Assembly: GCF_021869535.1 (NCBI RefSeq)
Contig: NW_026262734.1
Coordinates: 81,158,339-81,222,338, forward strand
DNA length: 64,000 nt
Origin: Mytilus californianus
Lineage: Eukaryota; Mollusca; Bivalvia; Mytilida; Mytilidae
Reading direction: 5' to 3'
Shown: positions 35,081-47,153 of the stretch, in pieces
How positions within the stretch are numbered: the first letter of the stretch is position 1
Layout: each line of letters starts with the position of its first letter
Notes under the pieces: model-generated
The model's input: the letters and a program-made list of their open reading frames with translations, nothing else
Told to the model about the DNA's origin: nothing
The model's database searches: none
Position numbers and translations under genes: made by a program

Positions 35081-35664
35081 ATGCCCCCGCAACTGAAAGT
35101 TTGGGGGCATATTGTTTTACCCCTGTCCGTCCGTTCATCCTTTCATCCGTTCTTCCGTCCGTCCATCTTTCCGTCCGTCCCATAATAGGTATATATAGCT
35201 ATTCCACACAACTCCTCCTACAGTTTGAGTGTTAGGAAGTTTTCACTTTGCTGGCTGTTGTACATATATTGAAGGTGTGCATGTGGTCAGGGTTCTGATT
35301 CTATTGATATTTGCTCTTTAGGGAGATAGTTGAACTTTGCCATTTTTGGAATATATACTTGCATAAGAGATGTATAGGTATCCCAGAAAAATCCTCCTAC
35401 ATTTTGAATGATAGGAAGTTTTCACTTTGCTGGCTGTTTGTACATATATTGAAGGTGTGCATGTGGTCAGGGTTTTGATTTTTATTGATATTTGCTCTTT
35501 TGGGAGATAGCTGAACTTTGTCATTTTTGGAGTACCAGGTATATACTTGCATAAGAGATGCAGAACGTTTCAGGGTAACTGCTCCTACAGTGGACCATAG
35601 ACCTATGTGCTCCTATGCTCATCTTTGTGTATTTTAAAATAACCCTTTGCACCTGCGGGGGCAT
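35081..35664 (+). mobile_element. Hairpin-(CCGT)n-tandem monomer element, family D5
   Basis: The left end ATGCCCCCGCA (35081-35091) forms a hairpin with GGGGGCAT (35103-35110). A CCGT/TCCGTC tract follows (about 35126-35180). Two ~185-bp monomers then share 'aggaagttttcactttgctg', 'tgaaggtgtgcatgtggtca' and 'gatatttgctctt'. The right end TGCGGGGGCAT (35654-35664) is a perfect 11-bp inverse of the left end. It is the clearest member of this class in the window with the 47154 copy. Non-coding. Confidence 0.75.
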
Positions 35665-36139
35665 CATTTGTGTCTCCCAGACACAATAATATCTTAAAGA
35701 AAGTCCTACATTGACTTTGTTATAATACAGTTACTTCAGAGTGGATTGCGGGGACATCACTTAGTCTAGTTTAGTATTCTTTTTGTCTTGGATAAAGCAT
35801 GTTCAGTAATACTCTCACTATAAATGTTTTGTCTTTTATATTTACAATAGAAAGTTGTTATCTTGTTTTGACAGGTATCATTGAATATCAATTATTCGGT
35901 AAAATCGCGTTTGATCTATTGAATGTTCTTTTTTGCAGCATTTGACCAAATGGCTTATTGTAGCGCGATTGTTTTCTTCGTAAGTCAATTATCCATATTG
36001 CCTTATAATGTGGAAAAGCAGTGTCTCATAATTATTCAGCAAAAAAATAACCCCAATAATTCACTCCTTCTCCGTGATCGATTCTCCCACTCGCAAAGTA
36101 AGGGGCCAATCTAATGTTTAGCAGGACCGATTTTAACAG

Positions 36140-36545
36140 TGGTCGAAAATAAATTCATCATAAATACCAGGCTTAAAATTTTGTGAGCTAGACGCTCGTT
36201 TCGTCTAAAAAAGACTCATCAGGGACCTTGGATTCATAAAAGTTTAAAAGGTCAAATAAAGTACAAAGTTGGAGAGTACTGATGACCCAAAATTCCGAAA
36301 GGTTTTGCCAAATACAGCTAAATTAATATATTCATGGGGTACAAAATCCTTAATATTTTGAAAAATTCAAAGTTTTGTAAACAGTTAATTATAAATAATT
36401 ATGAGCATATCAATGAAAATTCATGTCAACACATACTTGGTGACTACTAGGCTGGTAATACCCTCGGGGAAGAAACATCCGCCGGCAGTAGCTTCGACTT
36501 AGTGGTTGTAAATTAACGCATTATAGATACTAGGCTTGAACGGCG
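36140..36545 (+). repeat. Interspersed repeat ('gataccagg' family), longest copy
   Basis: It aligns with 15318-15640 and runs further, to 'ggctggtaataccctcgggg' and 'cgcattatagatactaggct'. That last piece resembles its own start ('cataaataccaggctt'), so the repeat may restart or be flanked by related sequence. Confidence 0.7.
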
Positions 36546-39130
36546 CAAGTAATGCTTAAATAATCAATAGGTGCTACTAATTTGTAAGAGACCAATTCAT
36601 CAACTATCTATTCACAAATGAAAATGCTTAAGAACTTTTAAAAAAATGTCAATAAAATGTGTCTGTTTTGTAAATTTTAAAATAGTTTCTAGTAATCCTT
36701 CAAATTATATCTTCGCATAAATTTTAGTGAAAGAAAATGCCGAAACCCTAAATAAAATTTTCTTATTTTGTGCATATCGGGTGGAATATATGGTTGCAAC
36801 ATGTCACATTAGTCACCGTTGAACAATGTAGAAAACCATGTTTTAATCTGCAGATGCTAAACGATTACACGACTAAACGCCTGGTATTTCTTAATCATAA
36901 GAAATGCAATGGACAAAGTATAATTTGCAATTGTCACTACACATAGGCAGACATATCTCAATATAAATATCACAGTGATCGGATGCTAAATATAGAATAG
37001 CATCCTGCCATGATTCTTATGAGATGAGATGAGAAGATAATCATTCATGTACACTTAAACATACTTCGTGTTTGTGATTAGTCGTCATTGTTAAATACCT
37101 ACAATAATTTGTCAATTTAATCGACAAAATGTGATTATTCATATTGAATATAAATATTGAGTGCATTTTGAGCCTTATTTTGTTCTCATAAATATATACA
37201 TATATATATATACATAGAGAACGTCTAGATAATAGCAATCACTCTTACGAGGGCGTTGGATCGTTATTGATAACAATACTGTACATTGTAAATAAATAAA
37301 ATAAACGTCTAAAAAGTGTACAAATACACCAAAAACAATGATAAAAAATATGGAAAACAACAAAACAAACAATAAATATATCGGGTGGCACATATCCACA
37401 TCAGTATGAGATGCCTGGTGTGGAATGGCGTCACTAGCTATGCTGATTTTCAAAAATCTTTACCAATATTTGGGGATGAAGTCCCCAATAACAGTAAGAA
37501 AATCAATACTTTTATATACATGATAACCGAAAAGAATATGGACAACAACACAATAAAAATAAAATTATGTATCCTTTTGATGTTATGTTTTAATTTATGG
37601 TAGACTTTGCTTTAATGTAAAATTTTGTTTTGCATTTGACATTTAACAAAAAAAAAAAACAAGAAGATTCAAAATTGTATGAAGTCATATAATACTTGTC
37701 AATCGGTGATCGTCATGATTGATGATCATTTTAAAACTTGTCGGTTATGATACAGATCCGCTACTTAACCACTCGAAAGATGGCCGATGCTTAGCAACAC
37801 GTCTTCTTGTATTAAAATAACAGTTTTCTGTCTATTTTACCATTCAAATGTACAATTGTTTTTTTTCAATTCAGATTTTACAAGTAATTGGCCACTTAGT
37901 ACTGCTATTAAACTTAAGGGATTGCCATGAACATTTTCTCATTCTCTTACAAAATCGTCTGCACGTTCGTTAGCAGACGATTAACGGCGCGCTGACACCC
38001 CTTGAAATTTCAAGACAAACAGACCTGAATATATTATTTACAACGTACTTCCTGTAAGTGAATTGAATCAATAGTTGACACTATACTTATCTTTTATTTG
38101 AAGAATGAAACCAAGGTCAAGTTAGAACATTACCAGTTCCAGTGATCATTCATATTCTTATATGAGTGATGCAACATTCAATGGTCATATAAAACACAAT
38201 AATTTAGATCATTATTATTGCAAAACTGATGATGTTTCAAGATAATTCATTCACACTCACAGTAAATTTATAAATATAGATCATTATTATTGCAAAACTG
38301 ATGATATTTCAAGAGAATCAATCTACCATGAGAGTGGTAGTATGGATATTTCATATTTAGTTCCCTATTTATCTTTTGCTGATGTTGTAAAATCTGTCCC
38401 GAAGACAGCCACTGACAAGATTGAAATTATATCAGTTGTAATGGCCTGACCATTAAGTATAACCACGATTGGGCTCAAGCAATAAGACTATCAGGTGCTC
38501 ACAATTTATTCTCAAACCAATCTAACAAATGGTAAAAAGCTGAAAATACAAAATAAAATACAATTTTACAATGTGTTCAATCAATTTTATAATGTATGAA
38601 TGTCAAGTGTAGACAATAGCAAGGTCCATAGAACGCGAAATAAGGCTACAGTTATTAAAGGTGAAGTTTCCAGTATGTCACGTATAAAGAGTTCAATTAT
38701 GTGAAGAACGATTTGAAGGCATCAAATACAAAGTTATAAATGTAACTCACTCTGTGGTTAGCCACGAATTGTGTCCTAGATGACGTTTGTACTTCTCCAG
38801 TTCTGGAATGACCTTGCAATATTCAGTTCGAGATACGTGTAAGAAAGGGAAAGGAAACGATGATACGCTGTTTAAAGTTCTTACAAGCTCTTATAAGGTT
38901 AAAGATGAATAATCCTCCTAAACTGGAACACATAAACAGATTAAGAATATAATCAAACGAACTATATAAATTGAGGAAAGGCGTAACAGAATACTCCCCG
39001 TCGGATGTCTATCTGATATCACTATTCCATAAATTAATCGCATATGAATATAAGATAAATAAATAAATCCCAACATAAACTGAATATGTACAGGTGAAAT
39101 GTCCACTATTGGTCGTGTGAGAAATATCAG
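36546..39130. other. Gene-free DNA with minor repeats
   Basis: No gene is supported. An imperfect AT microsatellite lies at 37191-37214. A 10-bp-arm hairpin (AATCGTCTGC ... GCAGACGATT) spans about 37955-37983. A 36-bp segment beginning 'tagatcattattattgca' occurs twice, at about 38206 and 38277. Confidence 0.4.
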
Positions 39131-39138
39131 GTCCCAGC

Positions 39139-39460
39139 TTACGACTTTTCACTATAATGTTTCCTAAATAAATTCATTCCACGTGAAACTGGGTTTGGCA
39201 CAGTTTCGTGTCCTCTAGAAGAAGGATATCTCGGATGAGATTGTTGTGTTCTGTAGAATGTTCCATTACTGCTGTATCGATAATAGGAACTGTTTTCTCC
39301 AACGTTGTAAGACGGCGATATCCTCCGGTAAGTATGACGGGAGTTAGTACTTGGTCCTCGTCCGATTTGGCGAAATGTCACATCTTTGTGATTCTCAGAC
39401 GAAATTAATCGTCTCGTCCTAACGTTCCATCCTGCGGATCTAGTCGCTCAATCTGTAAAG
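39139..39460 (-). other. Ser/Arg/Tyr-rich open frame, uncertain
   Basis: On the minus strand a frame is open for about 105 codons and ends at 39139. Its composition is rich in Ser, Arg, Tyr and Asn (THTYRR, SSYYRYSSN, YPSSRGH). A possible acceptor CTTTACAG lies near 39455-39462, but the frame has a stop just after it. The opposite strand is also partly open. I recognise no family; it may be an exon of a decayed gene or chance. Confidence 0.2.
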
Positions 39461-39693
39461 TGGCGTCCTCGATGTTTGATTTTGTCGTTTTAATGTCCAA
39501 CAAAAGGTGTTACTTTGTGATGATGTCCAGATAAGACCACCGGTTCCTTTTCACTTATATTCAAGTCAGACTTGACGATACTGCTTCATACTCGGAGTAG
39601 AAGTTGATTGTTCAAAGGCAGATTGAGATTGGCAATCGGTCCTTCTTTCGGAAAAAGTTTGTGAATGCGACTGATTTCCTCTCCGTGAACTTA

Positions 39694-39893
39694 CCCAGTG
39701 GGCACTCGACGTTGTAACAACGTTGAAATTTGGTTGAAATTTGGTCGTGACGTTGATCGACCTAAATTCAACGTTGACCTAACGTCATGGTATTCAACGT
39801 TGACTTTACAACGTTGTTTCAATGTTGAATTTACGTCGTTAAAATCAACGTTTAAACAACAACGTTGATTCAACGTTGGGTTAACGGCAGCCA
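39694..39893. repeat. AACGTT-rich repeat block
   Basis: About ten overlapping occurrences of AACGTTGA or its complement fill 200 bases, after a CCCAGTGGGC palindrome at 39696-39705. Repeats of this look are widespread in animal genomes and may be a non-autonomous DNA transposon. The 67-codon minus-strand frame in it is a shadow. Confidence 0.6.
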
Positions 39894-40829
39894 ATCGCGA
39901 CAGAAAAATCTCATTGTCAAAATTGAAGGGTATAGATATATTTGATGAGCAGATCGGACAAGAAGCAGTGCTGCAGTATTATAAACGATTGGATAATAAG
40001 TGGCTAATCCAGAACTTTTTATAATACTTATAAGGGGGTCCACTGACTGCCATAAGCGTGAGGGGGCTTCCTCCTGTCATGCTTCCATGATCGCTATATA
40101 ATCAATCACTTTTTTTCCACGAAAAAGGGGGTAGACCGGATTGCATTGTTTATGCATGGAAAGGAGTTTTGGGCAAGAACAAGTGGTCAGGAGACATCAC
40201 CAATAACAAAACGGCTTTTTCAAATTAATTTTTGTTGTGTTTTTTTTTTTTAAGTATCTTTAAAAAAAACCAATTCTAACCAATTATTAAGTAATTTGGG
40301 TTTGATGATTCTCTATATTTTTGGAGATCTCAAAACCTGTTCATGCTATCTTAATTATATGTATATCTGTATAAATATGATATATTCTTAGTTTATATTT
40401 TAAAATCAAATCGATTTGTTTAGTTGCTTTCTTTCATTTAAATAAATAGGAGAACTTTTTTGGTATATTTATTTTAATTATTTTTACCGATTGATATTTA
40501 ATATATAAACTTAAAATATCATCGATGTACAATGTAATCATAATAATTGAGAAGTTTTTAAATTTTCGCGGTTTTTCAAGTTGAGTTCCGAATATTTCCT
40601 TTCGGATGCGCACGCAAGCACGCGCACCTCTTTTCAACATCCGTTCAGAACATTTTGAAAATCATCCTCGAGAAATTACCGCACCAGACTGATGAACAAA
40701 TAGTGAACAACTGCGTCTAAGGAATATAAAGACGAGAGAAGACTTTTCTGTATAAACCTCTTGATATTAGCGTAAGTATATTTTACAGTTAAATTAACGA
40801 AGAATCATGATATATACAAACACATTTAA
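39894..40829. other. Non-coding DNA upstream of the reverse transcriptase relic
   Basis: No gene or shared repeat was recognised. The part from about 40680 could be the 5' leader of the element whose coding part begins near 40830. Confidence 0.35.
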
Positions 40830-41536
40830 ATGATCAAATTAGTTATCTGCATGTTTACGTTCACAGAAATTAGGACATCACTTTGGGCAATAGATTTCAT
40901 CATAAATCAGTTCACTCGAAATATAACTCCCTATTTTAAAGATCAGTCTGTACCTTTCATTTTTTATACCTATACCAAACCAATTGCAGCTAAAATTTTC
41001 AATTACAAACACTTGTTGCAGAATATCAATAGTGACAACGTCAAGTCTAAACCTCCTGATTGCACTTGTTCTAGTTCCCCATACATATATAATTCGGCTG
41101 GCCACGTTAACGTTATTACTGGTGACCTAAGCATTGTCAATAACACTTCCCTGCGAAACGTCTTATCCGAAGGGCTGAAATATCGTGAGCCGAAATCCAT
41201 CAATTGGAAACACAACTTTAAAATACTGATGGATTCAGTCGAGGATTATGCCAGGCAATTGATTAAACGCGAGAAAGAAACGTAGATACTCTTTCCGGAA
41301 GGATTAAGGCTGTGAGGTCGTTGATACAAATCAGTAATAAAAATCTGAATGGGTCTATGAATACCTATATTACATCAATCTTTAAAGACCCAAATGTTGC
41401 AAAACACCTGTCTTTCATCCATGACAAATATGTTTGTGTCCCCGCAGATAAAGCCCCAAACAACCACATTTTATTGTGTTATTCACATAACAAAAACTTC
41501 TTGATAAATGAATTAGGTATTGACAATTCACTTTGA
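40830..41536 (+). pseudogene. Penelope-like reverse transcriptase element, N-terminal part (broken)
   Basis: Frame 1 (to TAG 41283-41285) has RNITPYFKDQSVPFIFYTYT, a cysteine pair in PPDCTCSS, and LSEGLKYREPKSINWKHNFK, typical of the N-terminal region of Penelope-like RT proteins common in bivalves. A one-base loss near 41283 shifts the reading. It continues at 41285-41536 with RSLIQISNKNLNGSM, IFKDPNVAKHLSFIHDKYVC and VPADKAPNN. It is cut at IDNSL (41535) by other sequence; the downstream part of the same protein resumes near 43391. The family name is from remembered motifs, not a search. Confidence 0.6.
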
Positions 41537-41546
41537 AACTCAAATA

Positions 41547-41990
41547 GTAAAATAACAAAAATACCGAACTCCAAGGGAAATTCAAAACGGAAAGTCCTTT
41601 ATAAAATGGCAAAATCAAAAGCTCAAACACATCTAACGAATGGAAAACAACTGTCATATTCCTGACTTGGTACATGCATTTCCTTATATAGAAAATGGTG
41701 GATTAAACCTGGTTTTACCGCTAGCTGAACCCCTCACTTGTATGACAGTCGCATTGAATTCCCTTATATTGACAATAATGTGTGAGCAAAACAAACAGAC
41801 ATAATAGGTAAAAACGTCAAAAATTGGGGTACAGCAGTCAACATTATAATCTTAATCATTATAAAAACAAATAACTGTTTCAACAAAGAAACATAAAATG
41901 GAATATACACAAAGTACATAAGCAAAAATGAAAGACAAGAGTTCAAAATTGACCATAGCACAATAAAACAATGGCGGGATGTATAAGTAC
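41547..41990 (+). repeat. Interspersed 'aaaagtaaaataacaaaaa' repeat inserted in the RT relic
   Basis: Full-looking copy of the family seen at 18905 and 34495, starting at 'agtaaaataacaaaaatacc'. It lies directly after the break in the + strand RT frame, so it is part of the material that interrupts it. Confidence 0.75.
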
Positions 41991-42119
41991 AGAGTCATGT
42001 CATAAGTATATATATAATCAAAAATGGACTAAACAGTAAAGGTTAAAAATATACAAGGACAAACAAAGGGAAATTTAACACGTAACTAAGATGAGAAACA
42101 ACGTCAGTGCCTAGAATCC

Positions 42120-43370
42120 ATAAATCAAGCCCATAATGTATTATTTGTGAAGTTTATACGGAATATTTATCAACAAGGTCTTGGTATCTTCCAATGAACT
42201 TTTTAAGAAACAGGACGACACGTTCTTTGACATAACCTTGGCTCATCAACTTTCTACTCAGACACTGGTGACGTTTTATAAAGTCTGAGTAGCAGACTCT
42301 TGAATACCCAATGAGTTGGGAAATGTATATCCCATACACAGGTGAAGTTGGTATATTGCTGCTAAGATGGTGGAAAATCTATAATTTCAAAATTAAAATC
42401 GTCTCGTTTGTCATAGATTCTTGTATTGAGATGACCGCTTATGTCAAATTCGAGGTACAAGTCTAAAAATGAGGCGGAGGAAGCCGTATCTGTTGTTTCT
42501 TTAATTTCTAGTTCTAGAGGATATATTAATGGAACCCAATCTGAAAAGTTTGGATTGTTAATGGAAAGAACATCATCAATATAAATGAATGTAAAATTGA
42601 ATGATCGGGCTTCTTCTTGTTTTTAACAAGTGTCTGAAGGAACTCCGACTCATATGAAAATAAGAAGGGGTCGGCAAGAAGAGGCGCACAGTTCGTTTCC
42701 ATAGGAATGCCGACAACTTGCTAAAAAGGTCTACCTCCAAATGTAACAAATATGTTGTCAATGAGAAACTCCAGCATACTGATCACTTGTCCCTCTGTGT
42801 AGCATGTTTTACCTTTTTGTTCACTATTAACAAAATATGCCGTATGGTATCCCAAAGCAATAAATTTATAGCGTATGCTGCCATTTTTATATTGAAAAGC
42901 ATTGTGGATTAATTCTTTTATACGATTTTCCAATTTTACAGGGGGAATGGTGGTATACAGGGTTGAAAAATCAAAAGTTTTGATAGAATTATTTTCAAAG
43001 AACGATCGAGATTTAAAATTATCAAGAAGTTCTTTAGAGTTTTTTAAAAAACAAATATGGTTAATACCACTACGTGAGTAAACAGTATTTCTGAAGAGCC
43101 TCTTTCACTGCGACCCGAATTTTTGTCAATCTAATGGACAATTCCTTTGTAGAACATGCAGATGAGCCCGCAATGTACCGTTGTTTGTACGGAATTTTGT
43201 AAAGCTTAGGTATCCAAAACAAACAAGGTAAGTCCTCAGATTTGCTGCTCAATGTAATGTTCATTGAAGCCATGAAGGACTTGTGATTCGCCAAAATCTC
43301 ATCCTTTGTCAAATAATATGTTTTTGTATGTGGGATTACCTGAGTGCTCATTAATTCTTAATTCATTTAC
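42120..43370 (-). pseudogene. Penelope-like reverse transcriptase, inverted partial copy (broken)
   Basis: Reading leftwards, three frames cover successive parts of an RT: LTKDEILANHKSF, LPCLFWIPKLYKIPYKQRYI and AGSSACSTKE (43351-43070). Then come YFVNSEQKGK and MLEFLIDNIFVTFGG (42933-42721), the catalytic YIDD at 42572-42583 (FTFIYIDDVLSIN), and YGIYISQLIGYSRVCYSDFI with GRYQDLVDKY (42339-42154). Stops and frameshifts separate the pieces. The copy lacks the N-terminal region present at 40830-41536. It differs at many residues from the + strand copy, so it is another subfamily. Confidence 0.7.
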
Positions 43371-43384
43371 AAGACACTCATAGT

Positions 43385-44480
43385 AGTACGAAACATAATA
43401 CCCCCACGACACTTACCAAGGAGGAAATCCTGGATTCTCATAGGTCTGTTCTATGATCCTTTGGAATTTCAACCAATGATGAAGAACTAGATCTTCCTTC
43501 TCTGTATTAGATACCTAAACTACATCAGTGTCCTAACAAACAACGTTATATCGCTGGGTCTTCCAAGTGCTCCATGAAACCTATTTCTAAATTATTAACA
43601 GCAATTTTATCAGCAATCAAAGCCGAACTTCAAAGTTATCGTGAAACTACCTATTTTAGAGGTGGCGTGAATCAGATGTGGGTACTAAAAACTTCCAAAG
43701 ATCTTTAATAGTACATACAACCCAAGACTCTTTCATCTTGCAATAGTATTAAAACATTTGACTTTTCTACACTTAACACAAGTAATCCCTATTCCAAACT
43801 AAAAGACAAATTAAAATAGTTGGTTCTGCTTTGTTTCATAAAAAAAAAAGGCCATCGTAGATACAAATATCTTGTCTTATGGAGGGATAAATTGTACATT
43901 GTAAAAAAAATACTCTGATTTAAACAAAAACATCACGGAAATTATCAAGATGCTTGATTTCTTGATTGACAACATATTTTTTACGTTTAAAGCAAACAAC
44001 AAACAATCTGCATTCCCATTGGAACCAACTGTGATCCTCTTCTTGCCAACTTGTTCCTTTATTCATATGAGCCTGACTTCAAACAGGAACTTCTTGGAAA
44101 GAGAGAAAACTTCATTTTCCGCTATATAGATGATGTTCTCTCACTAAATAAAAGTGCACTTATATTCAACAAAAACTAGGTGAAAGTATGTTAACACTTT
44201 CAGATCTGAAAGCGAAATTACAAAATGGAGATAGATCTGTATCTGAAAAGTCTTTATTTCAGTGCAGACATTAGAGGTACTTCTCAGTATTGGAACTGAA
44301 GATCAAAACAATTATGAGCCCTTATTCAGTATAAAATAAATGAAGGTCATGGATTACTAAAATTTTCTACCACTGGCAGTTGTACAGAATTTTACTTTAA
44401 ACCTCTGAAACGAATACTTTCTCTTTATATCAAAGAAACAACTTTCAATGAAATTCATTAAAATGACCACAACAACAAGT
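43385..44480 (+). pseudogene. Penelope-like reverse transcriptase, central and C-terminal part (broken)
   Basis: Resumes the protein interrupted at 41536: TPTTLTKEEILDSHRSV, then IPKLHQCPNKQRYIAGSSKC, SKLLTAILSAIKAELQSYRE and GGVNQMWVLKTSKD. Catalytic YIDD lies at 44123-44134 (FRYIDDVLSLN). Internal stops (for example after HRSVL and in LPSLY*IPK) and frameshifts show it is dead. It fades near 44480, where Helitron-like sequence begins. Confidence 0.65.
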
Positions 44481-44559
44481 TCAGAGCTGTACAAGATAAT
44501 ACACGCATTGTTGGTGATCATTTAGATAAACGAACTCAAATATATTTTAAAGAGATTAT

Positions 44560-46118
44560 GGGACCAATCTTCGGGGTAAATAGTTATTGCTACAGGCAAG
44601 AATTTGTAAAAGTCAAGGAGTGTGATACACTGGCATGGTTTGTGTTGGCTATATGACAAAGAACCTCACAACCTAATGCACCAGGCTTTTCTTGGTGGTA
44701 AAACAGATGATGAATGTGCAAAACTTCTCTCTGACTGGACTAAACTACAATATAAAATGACTGCAAACCACCCTGCAGGGTTAGATGAAAATAGAAAGAC
44801 AAAAAAATATATCGAGCCCCCACCAGAAGGCACTACCCCAGCCCCTCCTGATGAAAGAGTCCACTAATTGAACTATTCATGGGTGTAAGTAAATCACAAG
44901 AAAATATATTGGAAGGTCATTTACTTCTATGTAACCTATTAAATCTGCATAGGTGCTCTGATTATTGTCTTTGCGCCCTAAAAACATTGTCGTATGGAGT
45001 TTGGCACCTCATTAAACCCAGATAAACCCCTATGAGATTGGCCAGCTATTGTAAAAGACAGAAATAGATCCTTTCGTTTAGAGATGGAACATGTTGAAAA
45101 GGACCACACTAATCTGGTCCAACATTCTAAAATACGTACACAGGCATGGAGAGCAAATAGGGATATATCTCTGATTCTTTCAAAGAGTGACCCTGAAAAT
45201 ACCTCTGTTTATGAAATTATTGCAGTAGAAAAAATATGTCCGTGGTTATGCATGTAAAGCTTATGCAATGAACCTACAGGGACTGTGGCAGATTTATTTA
45301 ATAATATGTTGAGTAGTGCTAAAGAAACAACAGGTTCTACTACCAATTCACTTTGTACAAAATTATTAATGGGAACCGTTAAAAAGAGATATTTCAGCTG
45401 TTGAAACATCATTTGAACTTTCTGACTTACCTCTTTATAGATCAAGTCTTGCGTTTCAAAATGTAAGTTAACTGGTGCACGGATATTGGGAAAAAATGAA
45501 TACACTGCTTCAAAACAGACCCCTTTGGGTAAATATTTATCTAGTCCAGAAACTGATCACTGTAAGGGGTATAATTCTATTTGCAAAAGTGGCAAAGTCA
45601 TATCAGGTGGCAGTCTTAGGGCAACATGGCTCTTTACAAATGACTTCTGTAAAAATCCTTATTCTTCATTGGCATGACTGGGGAAAATATTCAGACATTG
45701 AAGATGATGGTGTAAGTTGGAATGACTTATTTATGTGTGTTTTTATTGACTGGCTATTGCCCTAACTTTGTTAAGGCAGACATTGAACGAGCACGAAATG
45801 GGGAACAAAATGGACTTTTCAAAGATGAATCAGAAGATGAGAATTCTGATTTTGAAAACATGTCCCAGCCAGATTGGGTCCAAGTTGTAAAACCTTATGC
45901 AGATTTTACCGACAACTAAGAATTTAAGTTTGATGATGGGGACCAATCTATAGTTTATAGAAAACTTGAAAATTGAAGAAAGCAATACTGTTGATGAACT
46001 GTCATTTACAGATATAAATATTTCGTCTCTAAATGAAGACCAAATGTTTGCCTCTAATATAGTTATGAAAGCTTTATTGGATTTTCAAAAAAATTCAGTA
46101 AATTTTCTTCCCTTAAGA
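44560..46118 (+). pseudogene. Helitron Rep (HUH endonuclease) region, broken
   Basis: Successive frames carry Helitron RepHel features. IHWHGLCWLYDKEPHNL (from 44622) holds the HUH-type HxH motif, followed by HPAGLDENR and PPPEGTTP. Then LHRCSDYCL lies near 44950, AWRANRDISLILSKSD near 45150, and YVRGYACK near 45233-45256, matching the position of the catalytic tyrosines. SLCTKLLMGTVKK, LPLYRSSLAFQNVS, YNSICKSGKVISGGSLRATW and CPNFVKADIERARNGEQNG follow. Rep nicks DNA to start rolling-circle transposition. Many stops and shifts break the frame. The 46118 end is the point where another element has inserted. Confidence 0.75.
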
Positions 46119-46587
46119 TGTCAGACCACCAATTCAAAATTGCTATCTATTCAACTAAGTTTTGCAAATTTCACAGCTTTCTAAATATTTTACCTTAAGT
46201 TTAACTTCATAGAAACCAGGTATATCCTGAATTGTACATGTATCATCTTTCTACATGCCAATTTTCAACCTATGTTTAAAGTTTTGTAAGGAAGTACTAA
46301 CGTTCGGAAGACAAGTACTGCTAAAATTAACCCCTGGTTTTTTTTAGAAATCTTAAATAAGTATACAATGGAGCGCATTAATCCTCAATTTTTAATGCAA
46401 ACTCGTGGACAAGTAAATTTTGGCTCAAAATGGTTTACATATATTTCTCTTTCAACAAAAGTTACATTTCTGCAAATTTGTTGGTTAGTTTAAGTAAACA
46501 ATGACATCAAAAGCACTATTTTTTGTCAGGGAAGGGCTACTTTTACAAACGTTCTAAATTGGAGTGGGTGAATTTGGTGGTCTGACA
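46119..46587. mobile_element. 469-bp TIR element (hAT-like MITE) inserted in the Helitron helicase
   Basis: Terminal inverted repeats TGTCAGACCACCAA (14 bp, then one indel and TTCA) face each other at 46119 and 46587. They are flanked by 8-bp near-direct repeats CCTTAAGA (46111-46118) and CCTCAAGA (46588-46595). Ignoring the insert, the helicase frame reads through NFLPLR to LVVNGSAGCGKT. Eight-base target duplications are typical of hAT elements. There is no transposase frame inside, so it is non-autonomous. Confidence 0.75.
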
Positions 46588-47153
46588 CCTCAAGACTGGT
46601 TGTAAATGGCAGTGCAGGATGTGGCAAAACATATTTAATAAAGTGCTTCGTAAAAGCAGTGACATATTTTTTAAATCAAATAAATGTGTACAAGTTCTCT
46701 GTCCTACAGGTAACATTGATAACTTGATAGATGGTGAAACCATTCATAGTTGTTTGAAAATTCTTACAACATACAAGTCCTAAGAAATGAAAGCTCCTGA
46801 TGGCTCTACTGGTGAAATTTAAAAAAAAACTGTGAAGGTTTAAATGCATTTATAGTGGATGAGCGTTTATTATTTGGGTGTACAACTTTAGGTTGGACAG
46901 AGTTCATGTGTAGATCTGCATTACAAAAAGGTATCATTCATGGGGAGGTCTACCTGTTGTAATTCTTTTTGGTGATGATGTGCAACTGTCCCCAGTTCTA
47001 GAATAGATACTCCTGAGTATAAAGGAAATTCAAAAAGCCCAGCAGGTGTGCATGGTGTGTTCGTTTTGAAAGAATTGCAGTTTTATTAAAAACTGTAATC
47101 CGTCAAGCAGAGGATCAAAATCATTTAATAAACAGCTGCGCCATGAGCGCATG
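46588..47153 (+). pseudogene. Helitron PIF1-type helicase, Walker A/B part (broken)
   Basis: Contains VVNGSAGCGKTYLIKCFVK (Walker A, near 46601-46660), a FIVDERLLFG Walker B-like stretch near 46850-46880 and VVILFGDDVQLSPVL near 46960-47003, corresponding to the GDxxQLPPV motif of PIF1 helicases. SKSPAGVHG and VRQAEDQNHLINS follow. Frameshifts and stops occur throughout. The helicase is interrupted at about 47140-47154 by the next element and resumes at about 48117. Confidence 0.7.
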
